Shown here: positions 31,622 to 42,042 of the stretch, one piece after another
How positions within the stretch are numbered: position 1 is the stretch's first letter
Layout of the letters: the number at the start of each line of letters is the position of its first letter
NCBI GenBank assembly: GCA_027886185.1
Contig: WOAB01000159.1
Span: 1,364,001 to 1,428,000 of the forward strand
Direction of reading: 5' to 3'
DNA: 64,000 nucleotides
Source: Rheum nobile
Taxonomy: Eukaryota > Streptophyta > Magnoliopsida > Caryophyllales > Polygonaceae
Program-made: the position numbers and the translations under genes
Notes under the pieces: model-generated
The model's database searches: none
Told to the model about the DNA's origin: nothing
Seen by the model: the letters and a program-made list of their open reading frames with translations, nothing else

Positions 31622-32130
31622 TGTAAACCTCAACCGCCCTTTTAAATTATGAAGTCTTAAAAATCTAGATGGAGGTAAAACGCACCCACATTTTTCTTCC
31701 GAGTTATTCTGAATTTCGTTAAAGTCACCTATTTGGAGACATGGTATATGTGTTAGATGTCTCCAAAAAGACATCTTTGTCACATTGTCTAGGAGGAGCG
31801 TAGATAAATAGAAGCATAATACTTATGTCTCTGTCAAGAATTTTATATTTGATAGAAATATAACGATTGTCTATACGAGCTAGTTCGCATATTTCATTAT
31901 GCAGTTGGTATGCTTTCCACATTACATAGATTCCTCCAGCAAAACCAGTCACTGGAGAAAATGAAATTTATCAAATCCCTTTTTTTTCCACACGAGTTTT
32001 TTGGATTCTTTACCACGTCTTGTTTTAACAAGAGCCAAGATTTGGATTTTTCTGTTTTGCAAAATGATTCGATATGAGTCCAAAGGTAACTTCGACCAAT
32101 ACCACGACAATTCCAAAGGCCAATCTTCAT
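31622..32130 (-). pseudogene. LINE B ORF2, endonuclease start
   Basis: Starts MKIGLWNCRGIGRSYLW at 32130, the standard opening of the apurinic-like endonuclease of plant LINE ORF2. In shifted frames it continues GGIYVMWKAYQLHNE, ISIMLLFIYAPPRQCDKDV, LQIGDFNEIQNN (the GDFN active-site motif) and LPPSRFLRLHN. At least two frameshifts. The sequence is cut at about 31622; the reverse transcriptase part is not found next to it. Confidence 0.78.
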
Positions 32131-33257
32131 ATAAACAAATGAGTTCTTACATAAAGTATTGTTATTGTTGTCGTGTTTTTCATATTTCTAAAGTTTATTT
32201 GTTGTACTAGAGATTAGGGAATTGTGTTATGTTCTGGCCTGGATAAGTAATCTTAAGGTCTAGTATCGTTTGTTTTGAGATAGAGTTGTTTCTAGGCCTA
32301 ATAATAGAAGAGAAATAAAAAGTAATATTATAGTTTAGTTTGGTAACACAATCCCTGTTGATATACCATATTGAAAGGAAGTTCATGTGAACACCATAGG
32401 GACTATACCAAAGGAGGAAGAAGTTAATAAGGTTAGATAAGAATACATATGGGATGAACATAGACAGAGATAGATGAATTCTTTTGAAGGTAATTTCATG
32501 TAGCAACCACAAAAGAGTACATAGAGAGCTTGCTTGTTGTCTGGTTTGAGCATGATGTTAACAATAGGGCCATAGTTGAGAGTTACCTGCACATAAGTTA
32601 AAATTCTTGTGAAAGGACGTTACGTTGTTCATTATAGTTCATATAGGATAGCCAATGGGTGCATCTAAATAACTTGAGTTTGGTAAGGATGTTCCAAGAG
32701 TAGATGTGTATAATACAGATAAACTTGTGTTTATAAATAAAAGAATAGATAAACTTTCTAGATCTAGTAACAGATTTAGATATTAGAATAAAGTAATTAG
32801 GATAACATAATGGGGCAATAGCAAAGTAAATGTATATTTGGAAAAAGGATAATCATGTTGAGTAGTTAAGTGTATTGAGCACGGATAATGTGAGGTTTTG
32901 AACTTCAACTTAGGTTTTGACTTAATTCTCCTGGCGAGGATCCATAATTGCATAAAACACTTGGAATAGTAAGGATATACCATATAAGATACCGTATAAA
33001 GGTAAGATTCATTGATAGTTTTAGGGGCTCAATAGGAGAGCAAACCAAGACTTGGAGTCTCTTACACATCAAGCATTTTAAGAGCTAATTCTTCACACGA
33101 GTAAGGTGATACATTAATAAAGATTAAAAATCTTCCTAAGGTGATACACCATAAGATAAAAGCTTTTAAGAGCTAACTCTTCACACGAGTAATGTAGCTT
33201 GTGGCAAACGCTAGTGGTCAAAAGCAGAAGATTTTATTCGTAATCATAAAAAGATAA
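32131..33257 (-). other. LINE B region between ORF1 and ORF2
   Basis: About 1.1 kb, AT rich, with short minus-strand ORFs lacking known domains. It contains a direct repeat ('tcacacgagtaaggtgatac', 'aagagctaactcttcacacgag') at 33070-33200. Confidence 0.45.
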
Positions 33258-33812
33258 CTAAGCCTTGGGTTTTGTGTTCCCCATCAGTTGTGAGGAGGCC
33301 GTGTCATCATCTCCTTCAAGCAACTTCCTTTTTCTAGAACCCGAGGTGGATATAGCATTGGTGTGAGTAATCATGATTCCCATTTTGTTAGCATAAAGGA
33401 GTTGGATATAGTAGTGTTAACATAATTGATAGAATGAAAAGATCCATCAGAATCATCTAGATCATCCTCGTTGATCTCAGCCTCATAGAAGATTTCTCCC
33501 TCATTTGTGTTGAGTAAAAGGATCATCACCTTCATCCATGAGATCATCCTCCTCCATGTTAAAGTCTTCATCTAGGTTATTCACACGAGACAACCCCATA
33601 GGTTCTAGCATGAGGATAGCAACAGGTGGAAGGACTTCAAAGTTCACAACTTCACAATCATCCTTTGGGGAGTGTGCATGTGATGGAGGTATGTTAGGTT
33701 CAGTATAGAGAAAGGGAATGCATGTAGGATCAGAAGTAATTGTGAGGTTGGTATTAGGGATGTTAGGTGTAGGGATAGGGAGAGCAGAGAAAGTAGCATA
33801 AAAGTTTATTGT
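33258..33812 (-). pseudogene. LINE B ORF1, C-terminal part
   Basis: Continuation of ORF1 left of the inserted copia element: a Pro/Thr-rich stretch (TFSALPIPTPNIPNT), an acidic segment (EDFNMEEDDLMDEGDD) and, after a frameshift, the end LLEGDDDTASSQLMGN with a stop at 33258-33260. The basic GSRKRKLLE-type tail is typical of plant LINE ORF1 ends. Confidence 0.65.
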
Positions 33813-34737
33813 TGTTGGATCGTTAGAGTTACGTCTGAGGGAACAAAGACTTTGTTCCCACAGAAGGCACAGCGAATTAAAAACAGCAAGAAAGATAACG
33901 AACGAACTCACGACGTATAGTGGAAACCCTGATTAGCAAAACTAGTTTCTCAAGGAAAAACCACTACCTTCAAGCTTCCCGCTTGAGAGGATTTTGAAGC
34001 GTCTACTTGTCTTATTGATTTCTTGTTCGATTACACTTGTATCCTGGACTCCAACCTCTACACATCCCACCTAGATTTGAAACCTCTTCTACACCGATGA
34101 ATCGATCTCAACCCTCAAAGACTCACAAACACTTCACTCTCTTTTTCTCCTCAACTGAACGCTCTCAGTTCTTCTTTTTCCTCTTCGTGGTTACATAGAA
34201 ATGAATCCCACATTCCCATATAAATACAACTCGACCAAACCCTAATCATAACAAGATAATCCTATCTTCTTAAACTTGGTAACAAGATGATATTACTTGA
34301 TTTGAAGAATATTATCTTAACAACCGATATTATCTAAGGAAATAATTCCTAAGATAACATTAACGGATTAAGATAAGATTCTTCTCTCTCCAAATATATT
34401 ATCTTATGAAAGTTTTCCTAAGATAACACATTCGGATTCTCTCTCCAAATCTTCTTTTCGGCGAGATCCTTCCAGCCGAAATCCTATCCTTTGACTGCGT
34501 GATTCTCCGTGATTTGTTCCCATAATCGTCACGCTGGATTTCTTCCTTCCATTCGCAGCTTTGATCTTGTTCGTCACTATTGTTCCTTGAGAGGTAACAA
34601 ATCACATGAACAGAGCTTTGTTCCCTCTGCGATCCTTTGCTGCAATGGTTCCCTGAGATAACTGTCTTTGTTCCTGAAACACTTAGTACCCAGATTAGTT
34701 GAATGTTTGTTATCATCAAAACCTAAGGAATTCAACA
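33813..34737 (-). repeat. 3' LTR, copia-type copy 1
   Basis: 925 bp, plus-strand ends TGTTGGATCG and AATTCAACA. Several percent different from the partner split across 38716-39129 and 45480-45995, which totals 930 bp. Confidence 0.9.
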
Positions 34738-35154
34738 AATTCCCCCTTTTTGATGGTGACAAACACCCTTGACAATAAAGCATACACGTACGAGATAAAG
34801 ACAATTATGGAGAGAAAGTCTTCCCACTAAGGCAGTATTAGTTCCCCCTCAACTCAGCAACAGATGAAACCATGTTCTGTTCCCCCTTAACCAAAGCTAC
34901 CTGTCATTTTCCCTCTTTTGGCATCATCAAAAACATAGGTAAGGAGATAGAGAGAAAACGACCACATCAAGATAAGCAAAATAACCCCTTTTGCATTAGA
35001 TTGAAACGCACAAACATAGACTGCATGTAAAGACAACAACAAAATGAGCACATGTAACACATATGATTAACATGCCAATCATTGCAAACACATGAAACAG
35101 AAGCAAAGAAAAAGCAAAGTAGTAGAGGAAGATGTGTTTGGAACAAAAGAGGGA
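34738..35154 (-). other. Polypurine tract and 3' non-coding region, copia-type copy 1
   Basis: The minus-strand purine run AAAAAGGGGGAATT abuts the LTR (34738-34751). The rest is non-coding and similar to 56497-56913 in copy 2 ('gataaag' and 'ttccccctta' phrases in the same order). Confidence 0.75.
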
Positions 35155-35613
35155 TTAGTTAGCCAGAGAAAGATGAATCAAGCACCACTGGTGCCTGCAG
35201 AGGGAGCTGAAATATGAATAGCAATTTAGGCATTCACTTACTCCGTAAGACGCCTTTGTTGTTCTGCCAACAGAGATATTGCGCGAGACAAACTTCTCAC
35301 GGTCCTTCCTCAAATCAGATTCCACCTTTTGTTCCCCCTCAGAGTCTGCACCTTCAGACTCTTCTTCCTCCACACCATCTTCCATCTCACGTCTAACCTT
35401 GACCCAACCAACACCTTTTTGCAACACAAACTGCTTCTTGTGTAGCTTACTAGCATCCAACCGCCGGTAGAAGAAAGATTCATTTGTCCCCTCTTTGTGT
35501 TCCCTGTGGTGTTCCAGTTGTTTTTTTTTTTTTTTTTGAAACAACACACGGGAGTAACATGACAACTTTGCAAAGAACGCCATAGATAGGAGGGGAGAAA
35601 ACACAAGAATCAT
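35155..35613 (-). pseudogene. Remnant of the second ORF, copia-type copy 1
   Basis: Reads RRLDASKLHKKQFVLQKGVG then WVKVRREMEDGVEEEESEG and SEGEQKVESDLRKDREK. This aligns with the C-terminus of the 564-codon ORF of copy 2 (RPFNASNLHKMQFALLEGEG, WVKV, then the acidic segment and SLGKDV). The N-terminal 450 or so codons are gone and an A/T run at 35521-35537 marks the left edge of the homologous part. Confidence 0.72.
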
Positions 35614-36705
35614 TTTTCATATCTTTTCAAGTATTAAGGATAATGATCCCAATCTTCTTCTTTCCTTCTTTTACCAAAGATCACAGCCAATAAGATATCT
35701 TCCAAAAATAGATCTTGTAAAAGATTCTGTCCAAATCCATCAAAGCCCACAAAATCTCAAGCGCAACAACCATCACACAACCACCACATCACCTTTTATG
35801 CACGAACACTTCTCAAGCAGTTGCAAGCCATCATTACACATCATACCTGTCAAATCCCATCCACAGACCATAGAGGCGACAATTCGTATTCTCAACTTTC
35901 CGAAAAAATAGAGGAGTGTGATGCGGGGGTAATGTTACCAGAGAGGGTACAAAGAACATCACACATAAACATATACGAGAATTTTTAATAATGTTTAATC
36001 ATGAATGAGAGGCTCCCAGATGTGGATGATTAGAGGGGCTCATAGGAAGCATCAAGCATGATGGCTAAGGTAAGCTGTAGAGTCAACAATCATTTGGGCT
36101 TATAATGAGGGATCAATGCATCAAGTTGACTCTTTTAGGCCGAAAGAAAGCTGAATCATGTATTAACAAGATAGCATAGAGAATCATGCATGAGATTTTG
36201 CACATAAGTGAAGTATTAGCATGAGTCTAAGCAAGGCATTCAACAAATGATCAAGAGAATGAATGCAGATCAAGACATGATGATTAACCTTTCACACTTT
36301 ACCATGTAATTTAGCCAATCATCGAGGGAACACACGATAGACATAAGGTTAAGGGAACAAACCAGGCTCCGTATGAAACTGAATGTAGAGTTCCCCAATT
36401 AGTGCCTTAATGAGAAAATTGGCGTTCTTATTCTTTGTTCCACGAAATTCCTTGGATGCCAATCTTTCTCTGCATAGTGATGCCTTATCTCGATGTACAT
36501 GGTACCTGAGTGCACAAACACGGAACACTTCAGTCATTAAGTCCTTATCCACATATTCATTTCTTTTACCTTTGTCACCAGGCCTTTGAGTCTCAAACAT
36601 TCCTGTAGAAGTGAGGTGAGACTCGCTTTGTTCCCTGTCAGGTAACTGAACTTAATACGAGTGAAATATCGGGAACTTTCCTCACTTTATCCTGCACAGA
36701 AAGAG
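35614..36705 (-). other. Non-coding tract with conserved hairpin, copia-type copy 1
   Basis: Between gag and the second-ORF remnant. It contains the inverted repeat GTGTGATG ... CATCACAC at 35916-35964, also found in copy 2 at 59005-59054, and a short coding-like patch (ETQRPGDKGKRNEYVDKDLM, 36595-36530) shared with copy 2 (59670-59600). Confidence 0.65.
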
Positions 36706-38659
36706 TTAGTTCTTGCGAACCCAGACAAGCTTATGCTTTCTGGGTGTGGGAGCAACATATTTGATTTCTGGAGGTTTAGCATTCATTTTCTCCGTAGTGG
36801 TTCGAGCAAGTTCCTCATTGTGTTTCTTCAGGAGGCACTCTTGTTTGTAGTGACCAGAGTGCCCACAATACCAACATACTCTTTGACACTTTAGATCAAC
36901 ATACTTGCTCTGTCCAGGCCAAATTGTTTTGTTAGCAATCCTTGAATGAAAATCAATATTTTTGGACTTACCGCTTTGAGATTGCTTCAACCAGATGGCA
37001 TGAGCCTTCTGTCCATGGTACCAAGCCTTTCCCTCCTCAGTCGAGTTTGAACAGTTTTTGCCTTTGTTCCCTCCGGAGGAACTTTCCCCTTTTTCTTTTA
37101 CAGACTGCTTTCCTTCGACTTTAGAGCCTTTTTGCTTGATGCCATCAACAGGAAGTTTTGGTTGATAGCCAATCCCAAAGCGAGGTACTTCCTTTGACTC
37201 AGTCTTCTTTTCATTCTTGGCTGTAACAAAGACAATACCTTTTGGCTTGTCCTTCTGTTCCTCACTGAGTTTGGTTAGATCACTAGACAGTCTTGCATTT
37301 CCAAATTTTAACATTAAAGACTCGGACTCAAGTGAGGAGACAGAGGACTCAAGAGACGTAATCTTCTCAGCGAGCTTAGGACATTCGACACATGAACTTG
37401 AAGGAAAAGATGAACCTTTCTCAAGCTCGAGCACTTTGTCTGCCCAACCCTGATTTTCTTCGATCAAACTTGAGATCGATTCATCCTTTTCTTCAATTTG
37501 CTCACTGAAAAGACTATTCTCATGAACAAGTTTCTTAATAAAAGATATCAAGCTTTCTTTTGATTTACTTTTCAAGCTTGAGATGAGTTTAGATTCACTT
37601 ACCTCAGTTCCCTGCATGTCGCCTTTTGATTTGTCATGGTCTTCTAAGGCCATCAAGCAGACATCTCTTGAATGAGAAGATTCTTCATCCTCTGAGTCAA
37701 TATCACCCCATGTTGCGACCATTGCTTGCTTCCCTTCACGAACCTGAGGGTGACCAGCCTTTTTCTTGAAGCAGTTATTGGCAAAATGTCCCTTGTGTTG
37801 GCAGGTAACAAACGACATCCTTCATGTCTCTGTTCCCTTCAGAGGAACTCTGTGTGCCCTTGTTTTGAGACCATATTTTCTTCATAGCTCTAGTGATGAG
37901 AGTCACATCTGCATCACCGTCCTCATATTCGTCTTCAACTTGAGATAGGTCAAAGGCACGTTCAACCTTCAAGGCAATGCTTTGAGCCTTCTCTTCTCCC
38001 TTTTTGTTCATCTTGTGGTTGTATACGGATGCGTTGCTTTCAAGCTTGGCAACAACCTCTTCCATGGTGAGAGACTTGACGTCAGTTTGGGAGTACAGAG
38101 CGAGAGCAATTGCGTCCCACTGAGAGTTGAGGCCTTGCATAAAGTGATGAGTCAGCTTCCAGTCTGGCATTGCTTCACCAAGGAACTGAAGCTGACCAAC
38201 GATCCCCTGGAACCTGGAGTAGAACTCTTGAATGTGCTCATCCTCTCCTTGAGAAATTTGATCGTACTCCTTCATCAAGGAGAGAATCTTGTTTTTCTTT
38301 GTATCTTCATTTCCTTGATGAAGGCGCTTCAAGGCATCCCAGATCTCCTTTGCAGTCTTATAACTCATGATTTTCTTGAGATCGGAGGGAAGAAGAGCCA
38401 TGTGAAGGATCTTCTTAGCCCTATTGTTCTTCTCCAACTTCTTCCAGTCATCATCGGTGTAGTCGACCTTTGGCTTTGGCTTTGTCTCATCTTTCTCATT
38501 TTTGATATCCAAAGGTCCGACTTCAATGACTCTCCAGATCTGTCCATCTAGGGAACAAATATGAGACTCAATTTGTTCCACCCACCAGTCATACTCACCG
38601 GCCTTCAGAATTGGTGCCTTCCAGAATGAATCACCGATTGTATTGCTTGACGACGACAT
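36706..38659 (-). pseudogene. gag: copia-type gag, frameshifted at the zinc knuckle (copy 1)
   Basis: Starts MSSSSNTIGDSFWKAPIL at 38659. Residues 1-170 are the copia gag domain (UBN2/DUF4219 type: GEYDWWVEQIESHICSLDG, AKEIWDALKRLHQGNE, LTHHFMQGLNSQWDAIALAL). At the first zinc knuckle, frame 1 reads DMKDVVCY and then goes astray; compared with copy 2 (CYHCQNKGHMARNC), two bases are missing near 37803, which moves the rest to the frame of the ORF at 37818-36706. That part has a second knuckle CWYCGHSGHYKQEC and ends KLVWVRKN. There is no protease, integrase or RT behind it. Confidence 0.85.
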
Positions 38660-38696
38660 CTTTCCTACAAATTCTGTAACGAAAACAATCTAGAGC

Positions 38697-38713
38697 ACCA
38701 GGCTCTGATACCA
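38697..38713 (-). promoter_or_regulatory. Primer binding site, initiator tRNA-Met
   Basis: Minus strand TGGTATCAGAGCCTGGT, two bases inside the 5' LTR of copia-type copy 1. Identical to the site in copy 2 at 61730-61746. Confidence 0.88.
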
Positions 38714-38715
38714 AT

Positions 38716-39129
38716 TGTTGGATCGTTAGAGTTACGTCTGAGGGAACAAAGGCTTTGTTCCCACAAAAGGCACAACAGATTAAAAACAACAAGAAAGATA
38801 ACGAACGAACTCACGACGTATAGTGGAAACCCTGATTAGCAAAACTAGCTTCTCAAGGAAAAACCACTACCTTCAAGCTTCCCGCTTGAGAGAATTTTGA
38901 AGCGTCTACTTGTCTTATTGATTTCTTGTTCGATTACACTTGTATCCTGGACTCCAACCTCTAGACTTCCCACCTAGATTTGAAACCTTTTCTACAACGA
39001 TGAATCGAACTCAACCCTCAAAGACTCACAAACATTTCACTCTCTTTTTCTCCTCAACTGAACGCTCTCAGTTCTTCTTTTTCCTCTTCGTGGTTACATA
39101 GAAATGAATCCCACATTCCCATATAAATA
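38716..39129 (-). repeat. 5' LTR, copia-type copy 1, left piece
   Basis: First 414 bp (plus-strand order) of the LTR, ending 'cccatataaata' where the Athila element is inserted. The uninterrupted partner at 34220 reads 'cccatataaatacaactcg', which dates the Athila insertion as later. Confidence 0.9.
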
Positions 39130-40472
39130 TGATAACAGGAATTTGTCGTTCTAATTCCTACTATGCAAAATATCCAAACAAACCTTAAACCGTAGTCCTA
39201 GGTAAGTAAATGTCGAATCCACAGGGAGGCGAATTCTATCTTAATATGCAATTTGTATGTCAAACTAAAGTAACCAAATTGGGGTTTTGTTTGTTTTAAA
39301 TAATCTAAGCATGCAAAAGTAAACAAGGTAATAGTTGATGAAATCAGTAATGGGAAAAGCACTTAGTCAAACAATATCCACTATTCGTATGACAAGTTGA
39401 TCCTAGATACTCATTCAAAATCACATGCAATGGTAATTCCAATTCCTTTTCAGATATAATTAATAGCACAACCAGATACTATTAGCACTAACTAATTAAA
39501 CAATCCTGAAACTATCAAGATTCAGTTTAACAGCAGCCTTACGGATATGAATATAGTTGGATACAATTCTAGCATAAAACAACCAGCTTTTATCCTAGAA
39601 TGTAAATCAATTCTTTTCTGCATAAGACTAGCACAACCAGTTACTAATACGATGCAGTTGCTACTCTGAAATAGATATGCTCAACCAGTAACAATCTAAT
39701 ACGATGCGTCCAAATAGAGATTATCAATATCAATCATAAACAACTTAAGCAAGAGAAAGATAAAAACCATGCAATAGATTAAGAACAAGAATCTCACAAC
39801 TTAATCCAAACGAAAGCTTCAGCGTCTGACTAAAGCCAGGAAGGCTTAGTTCTTCATAGCAAATACGTAGAGAGAAAATTAGGGTTCAAAGAAAAAGATG
39901 ATAGATGATATGCCTCTCTTTTCCCTTAAATACTAAAGCAAATAAAATCTGAAATTAACCTAAAACGAAATAATAAAACATAATAAAAATAATCCAAATA
40001 AAACAAATATGGAAAACACGTTTGGCGGGCTTCTAACAGCGGCGGCGGTCGCCGTAATGTTCACGGCGGGCGCCGTCGCTGTTCTTCGGTTCAACTCCTG
40101 CGACACTTCCGTAGAAACACCATAACTTTTGATTCTCAACTCGGATTGTGCTCATATTTTGAGGACTTGTAGTAGACTTCAAGATATAACTCCTCGAATT
40201 GGAATCACTCCATTTGGACATCGGAGTAGAGAGAACGAACCAATTGAATTCAGCCTATGGTTCTTCTACTCTTCATTGCACTCCTCTTCCTCGTCTTCTC
40301 ATGTGGTTTCTTCCTCAGTGTCTCATATGATATCCAAAACCGCTCAAACACCTACAAATACACCAACTTCACCCCCAAACGCCATACACATGAATGTGTC
40401 TAAATCTACCCGAATGGCACCAATAAAACCTCTAATGACTCTTACTTAAGCCCTACAAAGTAGTGCTTATCA
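39130..40472 (-). repeat. 3' LTR of the nested Athila-like element
   Basis: 1343 bp, TGATAACAGG to GTGCTTATCA in plus order. It differs from the 5' copy by few substitutions plus one replaced stretch near 39690: about 37 bp in the other LTR is replaced by 'atacgatgc' here. A GC-rich double palindrome lies at 40037-40080. Confidence 0.9.
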
Positions 40473-42042
40473 AATCACCCCATGCTTAGACCTTTGCTCA
40501 TCCTCGAGTAAACTAATAAAGAGTCCACTCCTCCAATGTAGCATCCAAGGTCTCAAGAAGCATATCCTCCAACTAAGAGTCACCTAACCCATGCCAAGCT
40601 CCTGGCACCAATCTCATTCACAACACATCCACAACTCAACAAGCTTAAGGGCAAGCAGAGTACTTCCCCCAAGCTAACCCGGACATCCAAAAACGTGAGT
40701 AACCTCTAATCCTAGCCTCCATCTATTGCTCCTTATGTCTCCCAGAGTGACCTACCCGACAATCCTTCTTTGACTCCTCTTCTTATGACGCCTCGCCAAG
40801 AATAATGAGAAATCCTAAAATCACTCTTCTTCTTTTCGCTCATTTTGCCAAGGCGCCCTTTCGGGTTTTCACCAAGCCATTCATTTCATTTTCCAATAGA
40901 TGTGCTCACATAAGCTCACGTCACTCTTGACCTCATATTACCCCAGCCTAATGCTGGTCCAAGCCACTTGCTTATTACCTAGGCCGCCCTTTCGGGTTTT
41001 CGACCTATCCCAGGATTTTTATGATAGCCTTTTTCAATTTTTTTTGGCTCTTTTCATTTTTTTTTTCATTTTTTTCTCCTCAACAGCGTAGCAAGTATAA
41101 AACCCCACCCCATGCTTAAACATTGCATTGTCCTCAATGTAATGAAAGACAAAAGAATAAAGCACAGGGAAAAACAAAAAATAACTCACAACGTTGCCGA
41201 GTTGGCTTGGACACTTCCTTGTTGCTGGCGGTGTACTCATGAAAGCTCATGTCCTGGATGTCTGGCATCAACGCCATTATCTTCATCTACCGTGCAACCA
41301 TAAGAAACCACTGTAGGGTGCGTAGTGGTAATCAAACAATGCGGGGCTGCACGGCCTTCAACTCTATCAACTCCTACCACGCAACCAAGAGGAACCACTG
41401 TGGGGAGTAGTGGTCAATCAAGGGAACGGGGTTGCATGGTCTTCAAAAAAATGGGCCCAGATGTCCTCGTGGTTGGGCCCTGGTGTACCTCCTCTCCAAC
41501 TGTCGACTGCATGGCCATCATCGTTGCCAAGTAAAAGTAGGGTGAATGTAATCTTCCGTTAGCAACATGATGCGCACCTCTCCGTGGAGAATCTCGATAG
41601 CTGGGTAATTAAAATTTTTTTGTTTTGACTTTTTCTCCCCGTTTAAGGTCTTTTCGGGGTATCTTATTTTCGTCTTTTGCTCCCCGTTTAAGGTTTTTTT
41701 CGGGGCCCATTTTTTTAAAATTTTTTTTACCCGAGAAGGTGCGGCGGTCGCCGTAATTGCGGCGGTCGCCGTAATTAAACGGCGGTCGCCGTTTTTAGGT
41801 CGTAGCCAACTTGCTTGGCGGGGCATTTGCGGCGGTCGCCGTAAAGTTGGCGGCGGGCGCCGTGAACTCCATTTTCGTTTTTTTCGCGCTTCCTGCAGGT
41901 TAGTTCAACACAGAAAGGAAAAACAAAAAGAAAAACAACTGAATAAAGACTAAGGGAAAGAAAATAGACTACTTAACATCGGGTTGCCTCCCGAACAACG
42001 CTTTAGTTAATGTCGTTGGCTCGACATACTACTCGAACAACC
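40473..42042 (-). other. Non-coding tract of the nested Athila-like element
   Basis: No credible ORF. Polypurine tract at 40473-40487 (minus AAGCATGGGGTGATT) and an internal copy of it near 41105-41120 next to 'cattgcattgtcctcaatg'. Two tandem hairpins with CCCCG and CGGGG stems at 41637-41659 and 41682-41705, the short hairpin TCGGGTTGCCTCCCGA at 41979-41994, and five GC-rich palindromes at 41740-41865. All but the GC palindromes have counterparts at 16604-18020. Confidence 0.75.

Noticed and set aside
2331..32130. LINE A as the missing downstream half of LINE B
   Set aside because: The end of B and start of A lie at a similar point of ORF2, but the sequences at the two breaks do not join cleanly and no target duplication was found; treated as separate copies.
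37982..38551. 189-codon plus-strand ORF (and 61204-61641 in the other copy)
   Set aside because: Antisense to copia gag in both copies; conserved only because gag is.
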